Part shown: positions 30,848 to 39,632 of the stretch, piece by piece
Numbering within the stretch: position 1 is the first letter of the stretch
How the letters are laid out: each line of letters opens with the position of its first letter
Origin: Dehalococcoidia bacterium
Lineage (GTDB): Bacteria > Chloroflexota > Dehalococcoidia > GIF9 > UBA5629
DNA: 43,342 bases
Assembly (NCBI GenBank): GCA_016930155.1
Contig: JAFGHL010000022.1
Coordinates: 1 to 43,342, forward strand
Reading direction: 5' to 3'
Translations under genes and position numbers: made by a program
Notes under the pieces: model-generated
Database searches by the model: none
The model's input: only the letters and a program-made list of their open reading frames with translations
Told to the model about the DNA's origin: nothing

Positions 30848-31489
30848 ATTTCAAATACCTATGACAATATAGCAGAGAGCTGGTATCGCCTCCGGCACAG
30901 GACCCGCTTTGAGGCCGAACTACTATCCCTGGCGGATCGTTGGGTAAAAGGCAGGCTGTTAAATATCGGCTGTGCCCACGGCCCGGATTTCCTCCCATTC
31001 AGAGATAAATTTGAAATGTGGGGCCTGGATTCATCGGGACGGATGATCAAGTTGGCAGTTAAATATGCAGATAAACACAACATCAGCCCCAATTTATTGA
31101 TGGCGGATGCGGTTCAATTGCCCTTTGGCGACGATGTTTTCGATTATGCATTAGCTGTAGCAGCCTATCATCATATCCCGGGAAGGCAGAGCCGGGATAT
31201 GGCTTTCCGGGAGTTAAAGCGTGTGCTTAAACCAGGAGGGGAGGCCTTCATCACTGTGTGGAACCGCTGGCAGAGAATCTTTCTGGGTAAAGGCAAGGAG
31301 GTACGAGTGCCATGGAAGACCGGGGATCAAGTAATACACAGGCACTACTATTTGTTTACCTATTTTGAAATCGGGCGGGCTCTCAGCGGTGTTGGATTCA
31401 AAGTGCTGGCAATGCGGCCGGAGAGCTATTACAAATTACCCTGGAAATGCTTTTCACGCAATATCTGCGTGCTGGTAAAGAAGGATTAA
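30848..31489 (+). CDS. Class I SAM-dependent methyltransferase, probable ATT start
   Basis: The frame continues upstream of the ORF-track ATG with homologous-looking sequence YDNIAESWYRLRHRTRFEAELLSLADRWVKGRLLNIGCAHGPDF (motif I), then FDYALAVAAYHHIPG, ELKRVLKPGGEAFITVWN; SD-like AGGGGAA precedes ATT at 30848. Confidence 0.85.
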   Translation: MSNTYDNIAESWYRLRHRTRFEAELLSLADRWVKGRLLNIGCAHGPDFLPFRDKFEMWGLDSSGRMIKLAVKYADKHNISPNLLMADAVQLPFGDDVFDYALAVAAYHHIPGRQSRDMAFRELKRVLKPGGEAFITVWNRWQRIFLGKGKEVRVPWKTGDQVIHRHYYLFTYFEIGRALSGVGFKVLAMRPESYYKLPWKCFSRNICVLVKKD

Positions 31490-34400
31490 TCGGGTTCGTG
31501 GCGAACTCGTTGCAGTTCCAGCTCAATATCATCTGGCGCTGTCGAAAGTACTACCGGTATAAACGTTTTTACTATATGGGGATCAAACTGCGTGCCGGCG
31601 CATTTTTCCAGTTCGGCAATGGCTTGCTTGAAAGTCAGTGCTGAGCGATAAGGGCGCTCCGATATCATAGCTTCGAACGCGTCGGTAACACACAGTATGC
31701 GCGCCTCGATAGGGATCGCCTCTCCTTTCAGACCGGACGGGTAACCCATGCCGTCCCATCGCTCATGATGGTGTTTTACGGCAGCCAGGCAGGCGCTTAG
31801 ACTCGGGACGTGCCCCACAATAGTAGCTGATAGTCGGGGGTGCTGCTTGAGCAATTCCCACTCTTCATCCAGCAGTTTTTCTCTCTTATTGAGTACGCTG
31901 TCCGGTATACCTATTTTGCCTATGTCATGCAGGAGCGCTGCTGCACTTACCAGTGTCACCTGTGCTGGCGTTAAGTTAAGCTTTTCTGCAACGGCAACAG
32001 CGTACCGGCTTACGCGGCGTGAATGGCCGTAGGTAAATTTGTCCCGCGCCTCGAGTGTCGCCGCCAGCGCATATATGGTGCTCAGTACTTCTGCTTCCGA
32101 GTTTACGTTGACGCTGGGCTCATTAAGCGAGAAAAGAGTCCGCGATGCTATTGAGGTCCTGTTCTGACCGGTGCGCTTGGCATAGTAGAGGGCCATATCG
32201 GCGGAGTAGCATAGCTCGTCAAGCGTGGTACCGTCGCCGGGCCAGGATGCGACGCCGATGCTGACCGATATGTCGAGCTGCCGTGCTGCCATTGCCTCAG
32301 CTATTCTCTCGCGCATGCGCTCGGCGACGCTAAAGGAATCCATGGTGGACGAGTGAGGAAGTATCACCGCGAACTCATCGCCTCCATATCGAAAAGCCTG
32401 GTCTGATGATCTGATGGAGCTTTTTATTATTTCGGCCGCCTGGACCAGGAGGCGATCGCCGGCAAGGTGTCCGAATGTATCATTGTATTTCTTAAAGTTA
32501 TCCAGATCGATCAGCAATATCGACAGGATATCACCGTACCTTGAATGGCGATCTATCTCCTCACGCATCCTTTCATCGAAATGGCGGCGGTTGAACAGCT
32601 CGGTGATACCGTCGATGCGGGCAATCTCCTCCGATTTGGTAAAGAGGCGGCTGTTTTCAATAGGGGCTGCGATCTGCGACGCAAGGTGCTCCAGCAGGAT
32701 CGTCTGCTCCGGGCTATAGGCCGCGGCCTTCTTGCTGCCGACAAGCAAAACTCCTATCACTTCTCCCTTATTTACGAGGGGCAGATAAAGCATGGATTTG
32801 ATCCCGTGTTTGGCATGGTCCTCTCCCGTCCAAAATCTTCTGCTCTGGGAAAGGTCTCGTTCATAAAATGAACGCTTGTTGAGAAAGACCCATTCAGCAG
32901 TAGTGCCGGCCAGCGGTATTTTCTGTCCCGTATTCCATGCAGAGCCGACCTCGGACGATACCGCAGCAAAATAAATCTCGTTTTCCTCGATAAGGCAGAT
33001 CGCAGTGTAGTCCGCCTCAACCACTTCCTGCAGTTCGTCCGCAAAGGCGTCGTAGACATCATGAATATTAAGGCTGGACGATATCACTGCCGCCAGTTGG
33101 TTGATGAGAGATAACTCCTGCTCACGCTTGCGCAACTGGTCCTGCAGGTATTCTTTTTCCAGGCTGGTAGCGATATCTCGGATTACCCTTTCAGCCAGGT
33201 TGATGTCTTCCAGTGTGTATCTATGTTTATCGACTCTCTCTCCCAGCATCATCAGGCCGATCGTTTTACCCCTGCTTATGATGGGGAGAAAGAGATGAAT
33301 ATTCAACCGCTTAATAGTGTCTTTCTCTTCGCTCCACAGGCTTTTAAACTCAGGCGCTATTTCCAAAGTTTCACGGGGGAGAAAAGTGTTCTCCTTTGCA
33401 AGCCACTCCAACAGAGGGCTGTCCTTTTTTACAGTGAATGAAGCTCCGTTGCTTAATGGAGGGAGGGCAAACCGCACGAAAAAATCCGATCCGTCTTCCT
33501 GCGGCAGTAGCAGGAACGCCTTTTTGCACCTGAGCGCGCCGGAAAGCAAGGTCAGAAGCTCACTGCCGAGCTCATCAAGGCTGATCAGACGCCTTATTCT
33601 ATCCCTGACCAATGTATTTAATTGTTGCCTGTAGCTGTAACTTTCCCTGTAAAAGAGTTTATCTATCTGGCTGGATGTGAAGCTCCGAATCTGTAGGATC
33701 ACCAGCGTTATGATCAGTGCGATTCCCATACCCAGCGCCAGATTTAAGGGTGCAACCTCGATATTAAATAGAACGTGGGCGATGGCGAACAGCATAAGGT
33801 ATATGCCGACACCGACTATGGCCATTAACAGCAGGGTCAGGCCGCGGCGGGCTATCAGACGCAGGTCCAGCAAGCGATGTCTGATCACTGTGTAGGTGAG
33901 AATAAATGCGAGTATGCAGTTGCCAACCTGTGCCATTGGGTAAACACGTCCGATCTCTATAGCAGTAGTTAGGGATAAAATCAGCGCTACCCCAAGGCCG
34001 AATATAAGGTAAATGATCTGGTTACGTGCAATTGGATCAGACAAGTGGCTCAATTTTCTCGTCAGTAAGAATGCGTCTCTTGCCAACAAGAAGAAGTTGA
34101 AAAGCATCACCGGATAAAGCCATAAGCCATATATCGGCAAAACACCGTTATCGATGATAACAGTCTGGGGAAGGAAAAGTAGAACGAAGACAATTGAAAT
34201 TATGGAAAAAACGAAGGCCAGGGGAAAGCCGGGCTTGGCGTTCTCATAATACGTACGTAAAAAGTAGTGAAGCGGTGCAATTGATAGAGCCAGAAAACAC
34301 AATGTTATTTTAGCCAGCCATAACTTGTCATTCATGAAGAATTCGCTGCGGAAGAGGAAGGTACCGAGGCTCCAGATCATCATGCCGACGAGGAAGGCCG

Positions 34401-34506
34401 CAAACAGCCTCTGTCGCCTCTGCCATGGCCGGTTAGCAACGAGCAGAATAAGGAGTGGTATATAAGCTATAGTCGCTAAGAGCGAGACTAATGTACCAAT
34501 ATTCAT
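31486..34506 (-). CDS. Membrane sensor protein: N-terminal 7TM-like region, GAF domains, GGDEF and HD-GYP domains
   Basis: RSSDQAFRYGGDEFAV (I-site RxxD plus GGDEF), HDIGKIGIPDSVLNK, HHERWDGMGYPSGLKGEAIP (HD-GYP), GAF-like VIGVLLVGSKKAAAYSPEQTILLEHLASQIAAPIENSRL. Confidence 0.95.
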   Translation of the reverse strand: MNIGTLVSLLATIAYIPLLILLVANRPWQRRQRLFAAFLVGMMIWSLGTFLFRSEFFMNDKLWLAKITLCFLALSIAPLHYFLRTYYENAKPGFPLAFVFSIISIVFVLLFLPQTVIIDNGVLPIYGLWLYPVMLFNFFLLARDAFLLTRKLSHLSDPIARNQIIYLIFGLGVALILSLTTAIEIGRVYPMAQVGNCILAFILTYTVIRHRLLDLRLIARRGLTLLLMAIVGVGIYLMLFAIAHVLFNIEVAPLNLALGMGIALIITLVILQIRSFTSSQIDKLFYRESYSYRQQLNTLVRDRIRRLISLDELGSELLTLLSGALRCKKAFLLLPQEDGSDFFVRFALPPLSNGASFTVKKDSPLLEWLAKENTFLPRETLEIAPEFKSLWSEEKDTIKRLNIHLFLPIISRGKTIGLMMLGERVDKHRYTLEDINLAERVIRDIATSLEKEYLQDQLRKREQELSLINQLAAVISSSLNIHDVYDAFADELQEVVEADYTAICLIEENEIYFAAVSSEVGSAWNTGQKIPLAGTTAEWVFLNKRSFYERDLSQSRRFWTGEDHAKHGIKSMLYLPLVNKGEVIGVLLVGSKKAAAYSPEQTILLEHLASQIAAPIENSRLFTKSEEIARIDGITELFNRRHFDERMREEIDRHSRYGDILSILLIDLDNFKKYNDTFGHLAGDRLLVQAAEIIKSSIRSSDQAFRYGGDEFAVILPHSSTMDSFSVAERMRERIAEAMAARQLDISVSIGVASWPGDGTTLDELCYSADMALYYAKRTGQNRTSIASRTLFSLNEPSVNVNSEAEVLSTIYALAATLEARDKFTYGHSRRVSRYAVAVAEKLNLTPAQVTLVSAAALLHDIGKIGIPDSVLNKREKLLDEEWELLKQHPRLSATIVGHVPSLSACLAAVKHHHERWDGMGYPSGLKGEAIPIEARILCVTDAFEAMISERPYRSALTFKQAIAELEKCAGTQFDPHIVKTFIPVVLSTAPDDIELELQRVRHEPD

Positions 34507-34607
34507 AGTATAGAAGTAAATGATGTATATCTGTCATTATCGATGGAATCAAATATAAAAGTCAAGGGAAACAACGTAGTCGATGATATTAGAATGCCTA
34601 TAAACAA

Positions 34608-34643
34608 GTACCGAGCGGTCGTTTTTATACAACCACCCGGTAC
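34608..34643 (-). terminator. Hairpin downstream of the GH3 gene, likely terminator
   Basis: Minus-strand GTACCGGGTGGT-ttgtataaaaacg-ACCGCTCGGTAC (12 bp including two G-U pairs) followed by TTGTTTATA. Confidence 0.55.
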
Positions 34644-34686
34644 ATTTTGCAACCAGTCCGGATTTATTCTATTGGCATAGGTTTTT

Positions 34687-36363
34687 CTATTTGCCTGAAG
34701 TTATACCCACCGGTGTTGATATTGGAGCTGCAGTTTCGACGGTCTCCTCCGGCATCAATATAGCCAGATCTTTATCTGTAGGATTGATGTGCGGCGGCTT
34801 TAAATGCGCAAGGTCAGCGCCCAGTGATCTGCGCAGGTTCAAATAGCGCTCAAAGGCACCTCTAGGCAACAGAGTGATCTTGATTGGCTCGGAGCCCAGT
34901 ACATGCTGGACATTCCCGTAAGGAAGGCCATCGTCCATTTTCTGCAGTTCCCTATAGATATTCTGTGCGATGTCCTCCTCAGGAATTTTCGCAACCCCTT
35001 TTAACTCTATGAAGATATGCAGTATGGCATCCTTGCCCTGGTATTCTTTGCGTGCAGCCCAATCCACGTATGGAACTTCAGATCTGCTTACAGCTTGCCA
35101 TATTATCTTTTCCGTCAACCTGATGAAGCCGCCGATGTCTATCGTGTGATCGACTCTGCCTTCAAATACCATCTGGGGTAATTGGATGTTAAGGTTTTCA
35201 TTACTTAAAGAAGTGATCTTGATTACGTCACCGGTTCTGTATCTGACAAGCGGGGACCCATGGAAGTTGGTTACTACCAGCTCATATTTCTCGCCCGGCT
35301 TAACTTCGTCCAGCAGCAAAACGCGGGGGATGTAAGAGCTGTCCTCCTTGTTCCTCCTATATTCAGATTCTGGAATGAATTCAAGGAAGTTGAGACTGGG
35401 GGTGAAAGTCATACTGCTAAAATCCCAAGCCTGCATGGCTACCAATCCTGACTCAGTGCTCGCATATACGTCCAGCGTATCTCTACCCCAGGTTTTCTTA
35501 ATCGTATCCCGGAAAATCTCGACATCGCTGCCGCTGCCCATAATACCTTTGATATTCCATAAATCTTTGGGCATGAGATTGCGCCCGGCCAGCTTGCTTT
35601 TTAGCAGAGCTCCGGCAACACGGAAAAGTGCCTTTGGGTGAGAGACCAGTGAAGCGATATTCACATTTCCCATCTGCTGGTTCAGCTTCTCTCCGATGGC
35701 AACAAGCGCCAGGGTTAACCCGAAATAAAAATCGAAGCCTTCCGATAGTGCCAGCTTAAAGCTCGATGACAATCTTTCTTCGAATTCCATCTGCTGTGCT
35801 GCCTCGAGAGAAGGAAGGCTGATGCCTCCAATTTCATCTGATGCCACATAGGCATATGTGCCGGATACATATGGTCTTGGGGCGACGGCATATATAAATT
35901 TTAATCCTTCCTTCATTGCCGATACGTCGCCTTTTTTCTTGCAGCTTGCCAGTATGGCAATTGCTGCCCCTATCTTGCCTGATTCGTGGACGAACTCCTT
36001 AGTCAGCGGCACCCACTTGGTGCTCTCCCATTTAAAAGGATACTCGCTCGACCGACCCGATGAGTGCTGCCAGTACAGCGGCTTGCCCGGAAGCTGGTCC
36101 TCCTGTTTTTCCGACAGCTCAGGGCAGTAGTCTTTATAAGTTGTCAGCGGCACCCTCTTTCTGAATTCATTTACGTCTTGTGGCACCAGTCCGCCCATTA
36201 TTTTCTTGCCGAGATTGGACTGGTTGAGAAGCTCGATCTGCTCAAGCAGCAGCCTTCTCTGGATCGACATAAATTGCTCTATGTTGAGGTCAAGAAAGCC
36301 ACAGCACATCTGCCACAGTTCCTCTCTGCGGCCTGTGCGCAATAATTCTTTAATCGTAGGCAT
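34687..36363 (-). CDS. GH3 auxin-responsive promoter family protein (acyl-adenylating enzyme)
   Basis: VPLTTYKDYCPELSEKQEDQ, HSSGRSSEYPFKWESTKWVPLT, VYASTESGLVAMQAW, YELVVTNFHGSPLVRYRTGDVIKI, VFEGRVDHTIDIGGFIRLTE; SD GGAGGTGA. Confidence 0.9.
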   Translation of the reverse strand: MPTIKELLRTGRREELWQMCCGFLDLNIEQFMSIQRRLLLEQIELLNQSNLGKKIMGGLVPQDVNEFRKRVPLTTYKDYCPELSEKQEDQLPGKPLYWQHSSGRSSEYPFKWESTKWVPLTKEFVHESGKIGAAIAILASCKKKGDVSAMKEGLKFIYAVAPRPYVSGTYAYVASDEIGGISLPSLEAAQQMEFEERLSSSFKLALSEGFDFYFGLTLALVAIGEKLNQQMGNVNIASLVSHPKALFRVAGALLKSKLAGRNLMPKDLWNIKGIMGSGSDVEIFRDTIKKTWGRDTLDVYASTESGLVAMQAWDFSSMTFTPSLNFLEFIPESEYRRNKEDSSYIPRVLLLDEVKPGEKYELVVTNFHGSPLVRYRTGDVIKITSLSNENLNIQLPQMVFEGRVDHTIDIGGFIRLTEKIIWQAVSRSEVPYVDWAARKEYQGKDAILHIFIELKGVAKIPEEDIAQNIYRELQKMDDGLPYGNVQHVLGSEPIKITLLPRGAFERYLNLRRSLGADLAHLKPPHINPTDKDLAILMPEETVETAAPISTPVGITSGK

Positions 36364-36514
36364 AGTTCACCTCCAGCGTATATGAACAGGTACACTATGG
36401 CACGATTAAAGTGAATTTGGAAGTGATTATGTTCTAGAAAAGAGTTCTATCTGGTACGAAGTTTGATTGAAAAAATGGAGGGCGAATGACTGATTTGCCT
36501 GCGCGTGTCAGGTA

Positions 36515-36841
36515 TTACAGTTTCCTGGTCTTGCTGGACTTGGTCAGGCCTTGAAGTTTTAAACTCAGCTTATCCAATTCCCCGTCAGTAGGCTGCTTGC
36601 CAAGTTCGAGGCCATAGCTGAGGAAGAACTCGAGGAAGCTGCGCAGAAGGTCTCTGATACCTTCCTCGAAATGGTGAAACTCCTCTTTGGTGACCAGGTC
36701 GCTTTGCTGGCTGGCAGCAGGCTCGTCCAGGTGGCTGTCGATAAGAATATTGATGAATTCTGAGACGCTCATATCGCCGCGATTCTCATCGATTTTCCTG
36801 ACCGTAGCCGCATCCAGTATCAGCATCCTTTTTTCCGTCAT
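36515..36841 (-). CDS. Small protein with ribbon-helix-helix-like N-terminus
   Basis: KRMLILDAATVRKIDENRGDMSVSEFINILIDSHL fits strand-helix-helix; AGGAGG 8 nt before ATG at 36841. Confidence 0.65.
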   Translation of the reverse strand: MTEKRMLILDAATVRKIDENRGDMSVSEFINILIDSHLDEPAASQQSDLVTKEEFHHFEEGIRDLLRSFLEFFLSYGLELGKQPTDGELDKLSLKLQGLTKSSKTRKL

Positions 36842-36858
36842 ACGCATCTCCTCCTATC

Positions 36859-37134
36859 TTATTTTTCTTCAGGCATGTTGAATTTCAGGACTTCTAATAC
36901 GGTCTCAATACTGCGCCGCAGCCCGTGGCCTTTTTCGGTAACTATGAAGGTAATCGAGGGATTACCAACCTCGATCTGATCGATCAGGCCCTGCGACACC
37001 ATGAATTTCAGATATTTCTGCAACTGCCTGTAGCTCATATTGGCGCTGTACATGATTTCGGTTTTACCCGCACCCTCAGCACCAATTCTCAGCATTTCGC
37101 TGATTATCTCAATGTTAGACCGCCGTTGATTCAT
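36859..37134 (-). CDS. Winged-helix transcriptional regulator, HTH_45 / archaeal-style
   Basis: NIEIISEMLRIGAEGAGKTEIMYSANMSYRQLQKYLKFMVSQGLIDQ...FIVTEKGHGLRRSIETVLEVL. Confidence 0.83.
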   Translation of the reverse strand: MNQRRSNIEIISEMLRIGAEGAGKTEIMYSANMSYRQLQKYLKFMVSQGLIDQIEVGNPSITFIVTEKGHGLRRSIETVLEVLKFNMPEEK

Positions 37135-37181
37135 TTGCCGGCCCGGCCGTGTTCTTATTCATGTTTTATGTAAGCTCGAGT

Positions 37182-37222
37182 AATATATAACGCTTTCTCA
37201 ATATTGTCAACAGAAACAATAT
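37182..37222 (-). promoter_or_regulatory. Sigma70-type promoter with overlapping inverted repeat upstream of the wHTH gene
   Basis: Minus strand TTGACA (37210-37205) - 17 nt - TATATT (37187-37182); inverted repeat ATATTGT-CAACAGAA-ACAATAT at 37201-37222. Confidence 0.7.
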
Positions 37223-37248
37223 AACCGATGGCCGGGGTTAATAGAATC

Positions 37249-37929
37249 TCAGTATCTCTTGAAGAGGTTAAGAAAGCGGTCCTGATATGTGCTCCACAGC
37301 TTCCAGCGGTGAAGCTCGCTCACCAGTTCGGGTGCGTAGGAGGGATCTTTGGCGGCCATCTCAAAGAGCTCTTCAATATTTTCACGCGCATCCCGCGGAA
37401 CTCCCTGGTTATCCGCCACCAGCCTGCCTCGCCCGTAGAGCTCGGAGAAATTGCGGTAGGCCGAGTTCCTCGTGAGCTCAAAGGTGAATTTCATGAGTGA
37501 AACATCCCACAACTCCTCTACGCCTTTAATGATTGCACTGAGCGGATCGTTGCGGTTGTCGATGCGCTTGTTTATTTTATCAAGGATATTAACCAGCGGC
37601 TCTGAGACGATATTCATCTCCCCCGTTTCGTTTTTATACGAGTACAGAATACCCGGCTCGTGCGGGTTCTGCTCGGCCGCCATCTGTATAAAGCGCTTGG
37701 CTGGCCCGCTGAAGCCTTCAATATTGATCAGGTAGGTGGGGGTGACTATTTTTGGTCTTGCCGCTATTACCCTCCCTTCCCTGACCACGTTTACCTCATT
37801 CATAAGTTCGGTGATCATGTAATAATAGACGTTGGTGATTCCGAAAGTGGCCAACTGCTGTCTGGGAGGACGCAGGACCATGGTGTTCTCAATAGCCAGT
37901 CTTATTTTATCGTCAGCTTCCATAGACAC
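37249..37929 (-). CDS. Hypothetical protein, no recognised family
   Basis: 226-aa ORF, 5 nt downstream of the MBL gene in the same direction. Confidence 0.75.
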   Translation of the reverse strand: MSMEADDKIRLAIENTMVLRPPRQQLATFGITNVYYYMITELMNEVNVVREGRVIAARPKIVTPTYLINIEGFSGPAKRFIQMAAEQNPHEPGILYSYKNETGEMNIVSEPLVNILDKINKRIDNRNDPLSAIIKGVEELWDVSLMKFTFELTRNSAYRNFSELYGRGRLVADNQGVPRDARENIEELFEMAAKDPSYAPELVSELHRWKLWSTYQDRFLNLFKRY

Positions 37930-37934
37930 CTTAG

Positions 37935-38660
37935 CTATTCGAAGTACATTTTAACCGCCTGGAAATTGCGCTTTATCATATCCCTGCCACGGATGACCCC
38001 GTTAGGCTCAGTATTGTGCCCGGGAATCAGGAATTCCACATCCAGTTTTGACAGTCGTTCTATGCTCTTTTGCAGCATCCTGGTGCTTCCGCCGGGGAAA
38101 TCAGTCCTGCCTACACTCATATAAAAAATAACGTCGCCGGTGATAAGGACCTTGCTGTCAGGAAGATAAAGGCAGATTGAACCGGGCGAATGGCCGGGGC
38201 ATAGCAGGACCCGCATGTTGAAATCGTCTTTACCCAGCTTGACATCTCCTTCCTTCAGGAAAAAAAGAGGAGTGAATTTGGGGGCTCTCATGCCGAACAT
38301 AGTGTACATTCGGTCCCCGGCAGTTGTTCTAAATGCGTTTTCCTCCTCTGACAGGGTCACTGCCGCACCGCTGACATTGACTATCTCCTCGTTGGACTGA
38401 CAATGATCGGGGTGGCTGTGAGTGTTGATAATCAGGCCGATATCCTTCATTTGGATATGGTCTGTCTGCATGGATTCTTTCAGGCTGCTCAAGCAGTCCT
38501 CATCAGCCTCGTTGCTTATGTGCCCGGGATCGATGATAATGTGCGGCTTGTCCCCGTTGAGAACGTCCGTCAAAACACATGTGTTGCAGTTATTCCCCAT
38601 ACCGGACCAGATATAACAATAGAGATTATCCAGAAGTTTGACTGATTTATGATATTGCAT
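37935..38660 (-). CDS. MBL-fold (glyoxalase II-like) metallohydrolase
   Basis: IINTHSHPDHCQSNEEI (HxHxDH), LCPGHSPGSICLYLPDSKVLITGDVIF, FLIPGHN. Confidence 0.92.
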   Translation of the reverse strand: MQYHKSVKLLDNLYCYIWSGMGNNCNTCVLTDVLNGDKPHIIIDPGHISNEADEDCLSSLKESMQTDHIQMKDIGLIINTHSHPDHCQSNEEIVNVSGAAVTLSEEENAFRTTAGDRMYTMFGMRAPKFTPLFFLKEGDVKLGKDDFNMRVLLCPGHSPGSICLYLPDSKVLITGDVIFYMSVGRTDFPGGSTRMLQKSIERLSKLDVEFLIPGHNTEPNGVIRGRDMIKRNFQAVKMYFE

Positions 38661-38690
38661 TTATACCTGCTTTTATTAAGATATACGCCT

Positions 38691-39545
38691 TTAAATCAGG
38701 CCCATAAGTTGATGAAAAGCTGCATCAATGTTGCTATGCGTATCTTCGCCCAGTACTTCAATAATCGAGCCGGCCACTTTAAGCACTTTGTTCTCCTCAG
38801 CTTCGCCCAGCAGGGCGATCATTTGCTCCATCCTGACACTGAGCTGTAATTGCGTCTCCACCGGTGTTTTTTTTGTTTTCGGCAGTGAAAGAAGCGGGTC
38901 CGCAAAAAGTATCGGCCTGATCAAAGCGCTTTCGTAGATGAACCTTGTTTGCCTGTTTGTCCGCGCTATGGTCCAGGCTGTCTTGTCGTCCTCGGCGGGT
39001 TTGATCCACTCCATGGCGTAGTGGAACTGGCAATTGATGAAATCGTGCTGGATCAGAAACCTGGTAGCCTCGAAGTCTTTAACTCCCAGCGATAGTTGAA
39101 AAAAGACCTCTTCAAGTTTCTCATTCTCGATGCCTTTGATTGTGGCTGTATGGCGGCAATCCTCGGGTATCTGGAAAATACTGTACTCCAGCGCCCCGTG
39201 AAGTATCGTATGTGCAGCTTCGTGCCTCATAGCCCCTGCCCTGGCCTGCTTGCTGTATTTAAGCAATCTTTCCTGGCAAAGCAGTAGCCTGGGATAACCG
39301 CGCAGAACTTCGTAAGTGCAGGCGGATGCGTCATCCACAGTGTTGAAAGAAAGTCCAAGCTTGAATTTTTCTTCGCGCAGGAAGCTGGCGAGATTGGACT
39401 CAGTATCGAATGCATATATCTCGATCTTGTAGGGAACTTTTTTTGCAAAACGTCCGTAGCAGTCGTTGAGGACCTCGGAGACTTCTTTCTTGAAACTGCT
39501 TGAGATGTCTCCCCTCGCAAAATAGCTCAGGTCGATCGATGCCAT
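38691..39545 (-). CDS. Putative HExxH metallopeptidase-like protein of unknown family
   Basis: AGAMRHEAAHTILHGALEYSIF (HEAAH); the ATG at 39545 (MASIDLSYFARG) is favoured. Confidence 0.68.
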   Translation of the reverse strand: MASIDLSYFARGDISSSFKKEVSEVLNDCYGRFAKKVPYKIEIYAFDTESNLASFLREEKFKLGLSFNTVDDASACTYEVLRGYPRLLLCQERLLKYSKQARAGAMRHEAAHTILHGALEYSIFQIPEDCRHTATIKGIENEKLEEVFFQLSLGVKDFEATRFLIQHDFINCQFHYAMEWIKPAEDDKTAWTIARTNRQTRFIYESALIRPILFADPLLSLPKTKKTPVETQLQLSVRMEQMIALLGEAEENKVLKVAGSIIEVLGEDTHSNIDAAFHQLMGLI

Positions 39546-39632
39546 AGCCAGATGAAACAAAGATATCAATCTTGCGCAGTAAAGTCAATAATCGTGCTAC
39601 AATGTCTAAACTTTCTTTTGAGGTAGATATCG

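Noticed and set aside
36515-37134. wHTH plus RHH-like pair as a toxin-antitoxin module
   Set aside because: Both look like DNA-binding proteins; no toxin fold or catalytic motif is recognisable in either.
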